From an uncultured Lachnospiraceae bacterium (GTDB lineage: Bacteria; Bacillota; Clostridia; Lachnospirales; Lachnospiraceae): a DNA stretch of 64,000 bases. This document shows, piece after piece, positions 25,941-34,297 of this stretch. Position 1 is the stretch's first letter, and each line of letters opens with the position of its first letter. The stretch lies in NCBI GenBank assembly GCA_946615865.1, contig CAMOIJ010000004.1:1-64000 (forward strand), in the 5' to 3' direction. The translations under genes and the position numbers were made by a program. A model generated the notes under the pieces. The model did no database searches. It was not told the DNA's origin and was given only the letters and a program-made list of their open reading frames with translations.

Positions 25941-25969
25941 ATTATACTTGCGGTAAATCCCTTTGTCAA
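25941..25969 (-). promoter_or_regulatory. Consensus promoter for rpmF
   Basis: Perfect TTGACA (25964-25969), a 17-base spacer and perfect TATAAT (25941-25946) on the minus strand. Confidence 0.85.
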
Positions 25970-26007
25970 CAATTTTTTGTCGACTTTGCGCGGCTTGCGG
26001 CGCCTTA

Positions 26008-27210
26008 TTATTTGGTCAGCTCGTATGTCTCGCGAGCGATGGCCAGCTCCTCGTTTGTGGCGATGGAATAGACTAAAACCTTGCTGTCCGCAGTGGAGAT
26101 CTTGTGGATGTCCTCTCTCTTAGCGTTCTCTTCCTTGTCGCAGGCAACGCCCAGATATCCGAGGTAAGCCATGATATTCTCACGTACAAATGCGCTGTTC
26201 TCGCCGATGCCTGCTGTGAAAGCGATCACATCAACGCCGTTCATAGCTGCCGTGTAGGAGCCGATGTACTTGGCTACTCTGTAGCAGAAAGCATCGACTG
26301 CGAGCTTGGCGTACTTGTTGCCGCCCTTGTATCCGTCCTCGAGATCGCGGAAGTCAGAGGAAAGTCCGTCAGACAGAGCAAAAACGCCGGACTTCTTGTT
26401 GAGAACATTGGTAACCTCAGTAGCTGTGATGCCTTCCTTGCCTGCGATGAAGTCAACGATCGCGGGATCAAGGTCGCCGCTTCTGGTTCCCATGATCAGA
26501 CCCTCAAGGGGGGTAAGGCCCATGGATGTGTCCACGCACTTGCCGTTCATGACAGCAGAGATGCTGGCGCCGTTGCCGAGGTGGCATACGATGGTCTTGC
26601 AGTCGTCATAAGCTCTGCCGGCGACCTTAGCCGCTTCCTTGGAAACGAAGGAGTGGCTGGTGCCGTGGAAGCCGTATCTTCTGACCTTGTAGTCTCTGTA
26701 ATACTTGAGAGGCAGAGCATACATATAAGCCTTCTCGGGCATTGTCTGATGGAAAGCCGTATCGAAAACAGCTACCATGGGCGTGCCGGGCATAAGGCTC
26801 ATGCAGGCGTCTACGCCGATCAGGTTTGCAGGGTTGTGAAGAGGAGCCAGGTCGGATACTTCCTTGATCGCCTCGATAACCTCGTCTGTGATAACGACAG
26901 AGGATGTGAACTTCTCGCCGCCGTGGACGATTCTGTGACCTACAGCGCCGATCTCGCTAAGAGATTTCAGAACGCCTGTCTTCTCGTTGGTCAGTGCGCT
27001 CAGTACAAGGCTGACTGCCTTATTGTGATCGGGCATAGGGATCTCGTTGAATTCCTTGCCGGTGTTGTCTGCCTTATTCTCATAAGTGATGCAGGAACCG
27101 TCCATGCCGATTCTCTCGCAAAGACCCTTTGCAAGAAGTTTCTCGGACTCTGCATTGATGACCTGGAACTTAAGTGAAGAACTGCCGCAGTTGATTACCA
27201 AAATATTCAT
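26008..27210 (-). CDS. ackA: Acetate kinase
   Basis: Interconverts acetyl phosphate plus ADP with acetate plus ATP, the energy-yielding end of mixed-acid fermentation. The 400 residues begin MNILVINCGSSSLKFQVI (signature 1) and contain VFDTAFHQTMP, the second signature RRYGFHGTSHSFV near 170-182, and HLGNGASISA near 210. Length is normal. No pta gene is adjacent in this window. It has its own promoter and diverges from tmcAL. Confidence 0.97.
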   Translation of the reverse strand: MNILVINCGSSSLKFQVINAESEKLLAKGLCERIGMDGSCITYENKADNTGKEFNEIPMPDHNKAVSLVLSALTNEKTGVLKSLSEIGAVGHRIVHGGEKFTSSVVITDEVIEAIKEVSDLAPLHNPANLIGVDACMSLMPGTPMVAVFDTAFHQTMPEKAYMYALPLKYYRDYKVRRYGFHGTSHSFVSKEAAKVAGRAYDDCKTIVCHLGNGASISAVMNGKCVDTSMGLTPLEGLIMGTRSGDLDPAIVDFIAGKEGITATEVTNVLNKKSGVFALSDGLSSDFRDLEDGYKGGNKYAKLAVDAFCYRVAKYIGSYTAAMNGVDVIAFTAGIGENSAFVRENIMAYLGYLGVACDKEENAKREDIHKISTADSKVLVYSIATNEELAIARETYELTK

Positions 27211-27272
27211 TTTTTACTCTCCGTTTCCTATTAAACTGTGTCCCGGCTTTTGCCGCATGTTGCTCTATTATT

Positions 27273-27300
27273 ATTATACACGAGATTTGTAGAGGAACAA
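27273..27300 (-). promoter_or_regulatory. Promoter for ackA
   Basis: TTGTTC (27295-27300), a 16-base spacer and TATAAT (27273-27278) on the minus strand, about 60 bases upstream of ackA. Confidence 0.55.
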
Positions 27301-27430
27301 GAACTGCCCCTTTTTTTGAACAAACTTCCGCGCATATAATGGAACTTTTATTTCTTATATGGAATAATTGACCTGTGGATAGTTCCGCGGCGGATCACGT
27401 AAGCCGGGAACGGAAAGGGTCATTACAGAC

Positions 27431-28588
27431 ATGAGAGTCGCAGGTATCATCGCGGAGTGCAATCCCCTTCACGAGGGACACCGCTATCTGATCAAAGAGG
27501 CGCGGGATAAGACCTGCGCGGAATATATCGTGGTCGCCCTGAGCGGGGACTATGTGCAGCGCGGAGCCCCCTCGATCCTCTCCCGGGAGTCGAGGACAGA
27601 GGCGCTTTTATCCGCCGGCGCCGACCTTGTAGTAGAACTCCCCCTGTACGCGGCCTGCTCCGGCGCGGACTATTTTGCCCGGGGAGCGGTAGCTCTTATG
27701 GAGAATCTGGGAGTTGTCACGGACCTCGTATTCGGCTCGGAGACAGGAGACACCGACTCTCTTATGGAAGTTTCCCGCAGGCTCAATGAGGAATCCGAAC
27801 AGTTCAGGGCCGCTCTCACTGACAGGCTCCGGGAGGGACTCTCCTATCCTTCGGCGAGGGCCTCTGCCATGACAGACGCCGATCTTCCCTCCACTCCCAA
27901 CGATCTGCTGGGAACAGAGTACCTCAGAGCCCTTCAAAGAAGCGGCAGCGCAATACGCCCGCTGGCAGTTAAGCGCACCAATTGCATCGGCGCGACACAG
28001 ATCCGCTCGCAAATGATCGCGTCCCGTCAAAAACGCGACCCCTTCCTCTGCAGAGACGACTTCTCAGACCTTCTCCTGCACGCTCTGTACAGCGCGGGAT
28101 CTCCGGAAGCACTCACGGGTTATCTGGACGTCTCCCCGGACCTTGCAGGCAGGATCTTCAATGAGCTGCCCGGTTTTACCACCTACTCCGATTTTTGCGC
28201 GGCTGTGAAGACGCGCAACTATACATATACAAGGATCTCCAGGGCTCTCCTTCACATCCTCCTGGGGATCAGTTCTGATACGATGCGGTATTTTGACACA
28301 GAGCACTCCCTCTGCGGCTGGATCCGTCCCATAGGATTCCGGCGTGAAGCTGCTCCGCTGATACGAGGCATTACCAATTCCTGCCAGGTTCCCTTCCTCG
28401 ACAAACTGTCCAGGGCGAAGGACGCCATGCCCGAAGAGCTGTACAAGGTACTCCTGGAGGAACTTCATGCAGAGTTTCTGTACGACCTTATGGCTGCCCG
28501 GCGGACCGGCGTCAGGGCGGTTCCCGCCTTCAGCAAACCGCTGATCATTAAAGGCGGGCGCGCACAATGCTTTGGCAAGGAGGATTAA
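27431..28588 (+). CDS. tmcAL: tRNA(Met) cytidine acetate ligase TmcAL (YlbM)
   Basis: ATP-dependent enzyme that forms N4-acetylcytidine at the wobble position of elongator tRNA-Met using acetate. The 385 residues start MRVAGIIAECNPLHEGHRYL, with the nucleotidyltransferase HxGH motif at 15-18, and include AEYIVVALSGDYVQRGAPS and DLVVELPLYAACSGADYFA, both family hallmarks. It lies next to ackA, which fits its use of acetate. It ends seven bases before the broken kinase gene. Confidence 0.93.
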   Translation: MRVAGIIAECNPLHEGHRYLIKEARDKTCAEYIVVALSGDYVQRGAPSILSRESRTEALLSAGADLVVELPLYAACSGADYFARGAVALMENLGVVTDLVFGSETGDTDSLMEVSRRLNEESEQFRAALTDRLREGLSYPSARASAMTDADLPSTPNDLLGTEYLRALQRSGSAIRPLAVKRTNCIGATQIRSQMIASRQKRDPFLCRDDFSDLLLHALYSAGSPEALTGYLDVSPDLAGRIFNELPGFTTYSDFCAAVKTRNYTYTRISRALLHILLGISSDTMRYFDTEHSLCGWIRPIGFRREAAPLIRGITNSCQVPFLDKLSRAKDAMPEELYKVLLEELHAEFLYDLMAARRTGVRAVPAFSKPLIIKGGRAQCFGKED

Positions 28589-28594
28589 TCAAAG

Positions 28595-28749
28595 ATGATC
28601 TACACAGTTACATTCAACCCGTCTCTGGATTATATTGTCCGGGTCGACAATTTTAAACCCGGCGTCATAAACCGGACTACATATGAGAACATTCTTCCCG
28701 GCGGAAAGGGCATCAACGTCTCCATTGTCCTCAGTAATCTGGGGCGTGA
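28595..28749 (+). pseudogene. fruK: 1-phosphofructokinase (PfkB family), N-terminal fragment before the insertion
   Basis: ATG at 28595 with GGAGG upstream. It encodes MIYTVTFNPSLDYIVRVDNF and then the PfkB substrate motif GGKGINVSIVLSNLGR, after which the frame runs into the inserted element and stops at 28769-28771. About 52 native residues remain. The rest of the gene resumes at about 30716 in the same strand and sense. Intact, the protein would be about 302 residues, the normal family length, so this is a recent single-event disruption. Confidence 0.9.
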
Positions 28750-28799
28750 ACTACCCACCGCCTACGCATAATCGCTAAGAGGCGGGGGCTTCGTGCCGC
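28749..28799 (-). ncRNA. 3' end of the TnpB guide RNA (omega/reRNA) at the right end of the element
   Basis: Downstream of the tnpB stop, the minus strand folds as a stem with arms 28780-28788 and 28755-28763 (8 of 9 pairs) around a 16-base loop, then runs GTAGTT into the flank. This is where TnpB guide RNAs end. The 5' limit is unknown and should overlap the end of tnpB. The guide would be the flanking sequence from about 28748 downward, CACGCCCCAGATTACT on the minus strand. Assignment is by position and fold, not by a model search. Confidence 0.6.
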
Positions 28800-30446
28800 T
28801 TACGCGGTCACAGGGCAGACACCTGCCCGCTGTCCCGTTTGACCGGGATTACTTTTGTTTCTGCTTCGGCCACTGGCACACAGGATATCTCTATAGGTCA
28901 TGCTTTTCACTGTTCCGTACAGATACCCGCAGTCCATTCCTTCCGGGAAGATCCGCTTATCATACTTCCTTCCGGTATTGGCAGCTCCGTTGATATCAGC
29001 GTTCATGACCTTCCCGTCATCCTGACGGTACAGGCCCCGCTTTACCCTCTTTCCGGTGAAGGATATGTTTTCCGCATCTCCTGTTCCGTATGTCGGGATA
29101 TAGTCCCTGTTCCCGAAGCAGGCCTTGGAAGTATAGCTCTCTTCCTGAAGGATGACCCGGATCCCGTACCGCACACATACCGTCTGCAGGATACGGCGGA
29201 ACCTCGCGAAGGGGACCTGTACAAAGGACTGGTTGGTCTTTTTCTTAAGGTTTATTCCCTGCTTCTGGCCTTTGTTGTAACCGATGATGAGATAGGAAAG
29301 GCCTCTCTCCTCCATCGTCCGGCAGATATAGTGGGCATACTTGTAGAATGTATCCCGCAGGAATGCGTCACGCTTCCTGGAGATCCGCTCCATCTGCCTT
29401 GTCACGGGCGGGTGGTATGTCTTCGGGTCATGCCCCTTCATCTGTTCGGACCGCAGGAACGCCATCTGCTTGTTGAACCACTGGTTGCAGGCCTTTATCG
29501 CTCCGCCCTTGACAACAATGGGTGTGTTCCCCTTGTTGTCTGCCATGGATGCGAAGTTGTCAAGGCCCGGGTCCAGCATCATGACGCCGGCAGGGTCCCC
29601 GTCAGCACCGATGATATCTTCTTCCTTCGGGAGCAGGTCGTCTTCCAGGATGCCGTCATCCGTGACGATCTGGACCTGGTATGCACCGAAGTACGGGACT
29701 GCCCGCACCTCGATGAGTTTCTCTCCTGACCTGCGTCCTGCCCTTGAAGCATGCGGGAGCCTTGAAACATCAAGGCCGGGGCGCACCCTTTTCTTCCCTT
29801 CTTCAACAACGGCGTAAGGGAAGAAAAGTCTCCCGTCCTTAATGCTGCAGGCCAGGTTTGAAAAGACAGCGGTGCTCTTTCCCCCGGACTTCCTGTATCC
29901 CGGGATCCTCGGCTTCCCTGTATGGCCGGACGCATCAGTATAAGCTTTCCTGCTCTCAAAGTATCCTTTCCACGCCTCACAGCAGTCGCTTATGGCGTTC
30001 TGGATGACATGGGAATGGCAGGACCGGTAATCCGTATTCTCCGTATGCCGGAACACGGCATCAAGGAGTTCATAAGAAGCGAACCACTTTCCCGCTGTCG
30101 GCATGGAAAACTGAAGGTATTTCACCCTCGAAAGCCTGGTCCTGCGTGTGGCTGTGGAAAGGCTCCTGTCCAGGAAGATCCTGAATATCTTTACGAAGTG
30201 CTTCACCCTTAGGGAAAAGTTGATCACGGGGATGGATACGGCAAAAGTCCTTATGACTGACCTCTCATTCTCCGTACGGAGGGAAACTTCTTTCTTCAGC
30301 CCGGTCCTGAGGTTGCGGATATGGAAGTTAGCGACATTGTACATGTTATTGGCACACAGGCATGCCCTGTCAATGTACAGGTACATCGCATCCGTTTTAT
30401 GTATGTCAATGCATTCGACGTGGTACATGTATGTGCTCCCTTCCAT
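28800..30446 (-). CDS. tnpB: RNA-guided endonuclease TnpB, subtype without a zinc finger
   Basis: The 548 residues show the three RuvC motifs: D292 in LDPGLDNFASM, the glutamate in LQEESYTSKACF (E435/E436), and D484 in MNADINGAANTG. The N-terminal helical/WED region and the RIPGYRKSGGK segment (about 180-190) also fit. The CxxC...CxxC finger normally between RuvC-II and III is missing; the spacer reads GNRDYIPTYGTGD and ISFTGKRVKRGLYR. A second ATG at 30428 has GAAGGGAG seven bases upstream and may be the true start. Family function: cuts DNA beside a target-adjacent motif, guided by the RNA from the element end. Confidence 0.92.
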   Translation of the reverse strand: MEGSTYMYHVECIDIHKTDAMYLYIDRACLCANNMYNVANFHIRNLRTGLKKEVSLRTENERSVIRTFAVSIPVINFSLRVKHFVKIFRIFLDRSLSTATRRTRLSRVKYLQFSMPTAGKWFASYELLDAVFRHTENTDYRSCHSHVIQNAISDCCEAWKGYFESRKAYTDASGHTGKPRIPGYRKSGGKSTAVFSNLACSIKDGRLFFPYAVVEEGKKRVRPGLDVSRLPHASRAGRRSGEKLIEVRAVPYFGAYQVQIVTDDGILEDDLLPKEEDIIGADGDPAGVMMLDPGLDNFASMADNKGNTPIVVKGGAIKACNQWFNKQMAFLRSEQMKGHDPKTYHPPVTRQMERISRKRDAFLRDTFYKYAHYICRTMEERGLSYLIIGYNKGQKQGINLKKKTNQSFVQVPFARFRRILQTVCVRYGIRVILQEESYTSKACFGNRDYIPTYGTGDAENISFTGKRVKRGLYRQDDGKVMNADINGAANTGRKYDKRIFPEGMDCGYLYGTVKSMTYRDILCASGRSRNKSNPGQTGQRAGVCPVTA

Positions 30447-30499
30447 CAGATATTTTCCCCATACAGGGGATTATCACGAAGCAGCAGCATCATACATTC

Positions 30500-30528
30500 A
30501 TTATACCACCTAGAACATTTGTTTGCAA
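30500..30528 (-). promoter_or_regulatory. tnpB promoter
   Basis: TTGCAA (30523-30528), a 17-base spacer and perfect TATAAT (30500-30505) on the minus strand, inside the left end of the element. Confidence 0.7.
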
Positions 30529-30539
30529 ACACGTGTTCT
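30512..30539. repeat. Interrupted palindrome over the tnpB -35 box
   Basis: AGAACA, two bases, TGTTTGCAAACA, two bases, TGTTCT: 24 of 28 positions are symmetric. It covers the -35 box, so it could be an operator for self-control of tnpB or a left-end hairpin. Confidence 0.5.
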
Positions 30540-30627
30540 GTTTCCTGCATTTTCCTTACTCACATCGAAGAGGTGAAACGCTCACAAACAGGTAAGGGAA
30601 GGTACATGCACAGGCAATTCATCCCCT

Positions 30628-30645
30628 CCCTGTTCACTCGCAGGG
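30628..30645. repeat. Small left-end hairpin of the IS element
   Basis: CCCTG (30628-30632) and CAGGG (30641-30645) with an eight-base loop, about 70 bases from the left end. It is a candidate TnpA-recognised subterminal hairpin. Confidence 0.35.
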
Positions 30646-30715
30646 ACCTTAATTCCGACCGATCAACTGTTAAGCTTGTGAACTGAGGAAGGGGTCTTCT
30701 TGCTAATAAATGATA

Positions 30716-31464
30716 AAAGCGTCGCTCTCGGCTTCATGGCCGGCTTCACCGGCGACGACATCGCGGAACTGATGAAGGGCTTTGGCTGCGGCGTCGATCT
30801 GATCAGGGTCGAAGAAGGCTTCTCCCGCATCAATGTAAAGCTCAAATCCGGCGAGGAGACCGAGATCAACGGACAGGGGCCGATCATCACCGCGGAGGAT
30901 ATCGGTAAACTATATGAAAAACTTGACGGCCTCGCTGCCGAAGACATTCTTGTGATCTCCGGGAGCGTTCCCGGATCACTCCCCCGCGACGTCTACGAGA
31001 GGATCATGCAGAGGCTCGAGGGAAAGGGGATCCGCATCGTCGTCGACGCCGAAAAAGATCTCCTTGTCGGGACGCTCCGCTGCCGCCCCTGGCTCGTCAA
31101 GCCCAATGAGCGCGAACTCGGAGATATCTACGGCGTCACGCTGCGCACGCAGGATGAAGTGATCCCCTACGCGAAGAAACTGCAGGAGGACGGAGCGAGA
31201 AACGTCCTGATCTCCATGGCCGGAGAAGGCGCAGTCTTTATCTCCGAAAACGGAGATGTACTCAGGAGTCCCGCTCCTGAGGGCACCCTTGTTAATTCCG
31301 TCGGGGCGGGCGATTCCATGGTGGCCGGATTTATAAGCGGCTATCTCGAGACCGGCGGATACCGGGAGGCGTTCCGCATGGGCATAGCCGCAGGCAGCGC
31401 CAGCGCTTTCTCCCCCGATCTCGCCACACGGCCCGAGGTGGAAGCCCTGCTTCAGACTTTCTGA
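30716..31464 (+). pseudogene. fruK: 1-phosphofructokinase (PfkB family), C-terminal fragment after the insertion
   Basis: Native reading resumes with SVALGFMAGFTGDDIAELMKG and runs to the end of the family, including SRINVKLKSGEE, the anion-hole/catalytic segment NSVGAGDSMVAGF near the C-terminus, and a normal stop. A TTG at 30700 with AGGAAGGGG upstream could start translation of this part alone, but it would lack the N-terminal sugar-binding GGKGINV motif, so activity is unlikely. No PTS fructose transporter or regulator is adjacent. The next gene converges from the other strand and overlaps this end by 13 bases. Confidence 0.88.
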
Positions 31465-33338
31465 TCTTTATTCTGTCTCATCTTTACAAGTTTTTCGTAG
31501 ATCTCATAGTTCTCCTGGTCAAAACAGCACATCACCACATGCATGACATAGCCTTTATGGTCGGAGAGCCAGCGCCCCACGGCGCCCATTGCGATCTCCG
31601 CGGCCTCCTCCTTGGGATATCCGTAGACCCCGGTGGAGATGTTGGGGAAGATAATGCTGTGAGCATTGTTCTTCATTGCAAGATCCAGAGAATTTCTGTA
31701 ACAGGAGGCGAGGAGCTTCGGATCGTCCTCGTCTCCGTCGTAAATAGGACCCACAGTATGAATCACATATTTTGCCGGAAGATCATAGCCGCCGGTGATC
31801 TTGGCTTCTCCGGTATGGCATCCGTCCAGTTTCCTGCACTCCTCTAAAAGCCCGGGGCCTGCCGCTCTGTGGATCGCGCCGTCCACTCCGCCTCCTCCAA
31901 GGAGCGAGCAGTTTGCGGCATTTACAATGCAGTCAGCCTTCATCTTCGTGATGTCTCCCTTTGTCACCAGGATCCCGCTGCGGGAAGCCCTCTGCACCCG
32001 CGCCTCTACTTTGAGAATACTCGCGATCATCTCTCTTGTGAGAAAGAGCGGATTCTTCTCCGGATTGAGCACAACGCCCGCGATGTTGCCAGGAGCCTTG
32101 TTAGTTCCGGGCGCGTCGGAGACATACTGTTCCAAAGCCTGCCGGATCGTGGCAGCAAGAGCCGGATCCTTGGCGGACGAGCCGTTCTTGTATCTGTTCT
32201 CGCTCGTGTATGCGGCCTGCCAGTTCTTGCCGTCCTTCGTTGAGATCAGTTTCATCCTGATCGCTCTTCCCGCAGGTTTCCCATCGGACCCGTTAACTCT
32301 CACAGGCTGTACCGGAAACAGGACGTTCCCTCCGGCGTGCATTGCCTTTCTTAGTGCCTCCATGCACCGGACAAGCTTCTCTTTGCTTCTGTCCGCCGCA
32401 AATTCTTCAAGCGTTTTCTCCAGTTCCTCGCTGCCCGGGAATTTCGGCGCGTTCTTCTGAGCGGGAGGCGCCGGCCTTAGAGCTTCCTTCCACGCTTTCA
32501 TTCTGGCGGGATCGTTCTCCCTTGCTTCACGGTCCTCCTCGAGTTTTCTGTCAAATCTGTCCAGAACTCCCCTCAGATCATCGGAGAGACGTTCTCTCGC
32601 CTCTCTTTTGAGTTCCTGCGGCACTCCGTAGAAGGCCTCCGCCATGCTGCCCGCTATGCAGGCAAGTGTGTCAGAGTCGCCGCCAAGAGACACCGCGAGG
32701 CGGATGACGCTCTCGAAGCTGTCGCCCTCGAGAAAAGCAATGATCGCCTCCGGCACTGTCTCCTGGCAGGATTCCACATGATGATATGTGGGCCTTATCA
32801 TATCGCAGGTTCTTGTCAGATCATATCCGAACACCTTCGTGACCGTCGACCTGATCTCCTCCTTCGACGCGCCGTGAATCGCCATAAAGATCACTGCCGC
32901 CGTCGCCTGGGCTCCTTTGATCCCTTCAGGATGATTGTGGGACACTTCCGCTGTCACTGCGGCGATCTGGAGCATTTTCTGAAGGCTCTCCTGGCACAGC
33001 CAGGCGGCCGCCGACACCCTCATCGCGCTGCCGTTTCCGAAACTCCTGTACGGCTTGGGATCCTCCTCGTCCAGCCACATGCTGAAATTGGCCCCGTAGC
33101 CCGCGAAGGGATATCTCTTCCCGTATTTCTTCATAGCCTCGATGATCGACTTCTTCATCACGTCCTCTTCCGCGTCAATGCCGCAGTTCATAAGGCCCTC
33201 GGCTACCGCCAGAGTCATGATGCTGTCGTCCGTAAACTCCGATCTCTCCGAAAAGAGCTCGAAATCCGTCGTCTTTATATTATTCTGATCAAATTCATAA
33301 GGGCTTCCGATAATATCTCCCAAAATAGCGCCGTACAT
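31452..33338 (-). CDS. Fusion: ADP-ribosylglycohydrolase, SseB-like domain and macrodomain
   Basis: The 628 residues hold three parts. Residues 1-260 are a DraG/ARH-type ADP-ribosylglycohydrolase with metal-binding motifs TDDS (36-39), a histidine-rich VSHNHPEG (132-139) and GGDSDT (219-224). Residues about 300-450 resemble the SseB N-terminal domain ([16 protein letters not shown]). Residues 455-628 are a macrodomain with ADP-ribose motifs [18 protein letters not shown] (473-490) and STGVYGYP (568-575). Two unrelated ADP-ribose hydrolase folds in one chain suggest removal or processing of ADP-ribose on proteins, DNA or metabolites. No ADP-ribosyltransferase is nearby. The start overlaps the HAD gene stop. 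Confidence 0.85.
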   Translation of the reverse strand: MYGAILGDIIGSPYEFDQNNIKTTDFELFSERSEFTDDSIMTLAVAEGLMNCGIDAEEDVMKKSIIEAMKKYGKRYPFAGYGANFSMWLDEEDPKPYRSFGNGSAMRVSAAAWLCQESLQKMLQIAAVTAEVSHNHPEGIKGAQATAAVIFMAIHGASKEEIRSTVTKVFGYDLTRTCDMIRPTYHHVESCQETVPEAIIAFLEGDSFESVIRLAVSLGGDSDTLACIAGSMAEAFYGVPQELKREARERLSDDLRGVLDRFDRKLEEDREARENDPARMKAWKEALRPAPPAQKNAPKFPGSEELEKTLEEFAADRSKEKLVRCMEALRKAMHAGGNVLFPVQPVRVNGSDGKPAGRAIRMKLISTKDGKNWQAAYTSENRYKNGSSAKDPALAATIRQALEQYVSDAPGTNKAPGNIAGVVLNPEKNPLFLTREMIASILKVEARVQRASRSGILVTKGDITKMKADCIVNAANCSLLGGGGVDGAIHRAAGPGLLEECRKLDGCHTGEAKITGGYDLPAKYVIHTVGPIYDGDEDDPKLLASCYRNSLDLAMKNNAHSIIFPNISTGVYGYPKEEAAEIAMGAVGRWLSDHKGYVMHVVMCCFDQENYEIYEKLVKMRQNKDQKV

Positions 33339-34168
33339 CAGTATTCTCCTCTCTCAAGAACATATCGTCTGACCGCCAGGGCCACTCCGTCATGCTCATT
33401 GTCCGTTGTCACATAGTCTGCGGCTTCTATGACCTCCGGTGCCGAATTTCCCATCGCCACCGACAGGCCCGCCGCTTTCATCAGGCCAAGGTCGTTGTTT
33501 CCGTCCCCCATAGCCATCACTTCCTCTCTGCGGCAGCCGAACATCTGCGCAAGGCTCAGCAGAGCTTCTCCCTTGTCCGCGTCACTTGAAGTGATCTCCA
33601 GGTCCGTCGGCCAGGGATAGATGATCCTGATCCCTTTGATTCCTTTCACGCGCTCAAGGACCCTGTCCTTTTCCTCCGGCGTGGCGCACATGATGGAAAG
33701 GTTTTCTATTGTCTCATTCCCGCCGAGTTCCTCATACAGATCTTCCACCTCAATGCGGCTTTTCTGCAGATAACTCAGCACGGGCGTCCTTTCAAACCGT
33801 TTCCACAGAAGTTCCCTTGTGCTCCTGTCATGGTATCCGTATCCTCCGGTAAAGAATTCCCGGATGATCCCTTCTCCTTCCGCGGCCCTGAGCGTCCTTT
33901 CCGCCGTTTCTCTCGGCATGCATCGCTCCCTGATCGGATGAGCGCCGGCGCGGTCCGTCGTGACCGCTCCGTTTGATGTGATGATATATCTTATGAAGGG
34001 AAGTTCCAGTATCTGCTCCGGTATTCCCGCCAGCGGACGGCCGGTCACCGGCACAACGATGACGCCGTTCTCAGCTGCCCCGGCCAGCGCCGCTCTGTTC
34101 TCTTCTGTAAGACGTTTATTCCTTGTCAGCAGTGTGCCGTCCAGATCCAGTCCGATCATTCTGATCAT
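33338..34168 (-). CDS. HAD-superfamily phosphatase, Cof type
   Basis: The 276 residues start [16 protein letters not shown] (nucleophile D in DLDGT), include the [10 protein letters not shown] motif II, and end with the metal site [22 protein letters not shown]. The C2 cap between them places it in the Cof/IIB group, which act on sugar phosphates and similar small metabolites; the substrate is not predictable. Good GGAG site. It is cotranscribed with the ADP-ribosylglycohydrolase fusion (TGATG overlap). Confidence 0.9.
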   Translation of the reverse strand: MIRMIGLDLDGTLLTRNKRLTEENRAALAGAAENGVIVVPVTGRPLAGIPEQILELPFIRYIITSNGAVTTDRAGAHPIRERCMPRETAERTLRAAEGEGIIREFFTGGYGYHDRSTRELLWKRFERTPVLSYLQKSRIEVEDLYEELGGNETIENLSIMCATPEEKDRVLERVKGIKGIRIIYPWPTDLEITSSDADKGEALLSLAQMFGCRREEVMAMGDGNNDLGLMKAAGLSVAMGNSAPEVIEAADYVTTDNEHDGVALAVRRYVLERGEY

Positions 34169-34204
34169 TTTTAAGCTCCTTTGCTTTTTTGCTCAGTATT
34201 TATT

Positions 34205-34237
34205 ATTATACCATGCCCACTCCAAACATGATATAAT
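34205..34237. promoter_or_regulatory. Divergent extended -10 promoters
   Basis: TATAAT on the minus strand at 34205-34210 with upstream TGG faces the HAD gene. TATAAT on the plus strand at 34232-34237 with upstream TGA faces the FtsK-like gene. Both are TGn-extended -10 boxes without good -35 boxes. Confidence 0.55.
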
Positions 34238-34297
34238 CCAAATATCTATACGCCCTGCGCGTATTGTCTTTACATCAGTGAGAAATGAGTGAAATAT

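Larger units (their letters stand above)
28750..30715 (-). mobile_element. IS200/IS605-type element with tnpB only, inserted in 1-phosphofructokinase
   Basis: About 1.96 kb between the two halves of the kinase gene, with tnpB, a left-end region of about 270 bases and a right end of about 50 bases. There is no tnpA transposase, no long terminal inverted repeats and no target duplication, as expected of this superfamily. The exact ends are ambiguous by a few bases because short flank matches allow several joins. Lacking tnpA, it would need a TnpA supplied in trans to move. Confidence 0.82.

Noticed and set aside
28839-29729. Plus-strand open frame inside the IS element
   Set aside because: Antisense to tnpB; the tnpB reading has all RuvC motifs.
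30447-30715. A tnpA transposase in the left part of the IS element
   Set aside because: The region is only about 270 bases and holds a promoter and palindromes; no Y1 or serine transposase coding is present.
28595-31464. The kinase as two genuine separate genes or a frameshift
   Set aside because: The N-terminal part has only about 52 native residues and the C-terminal part lacks the start of the family; a mobile element lies exactly between them.
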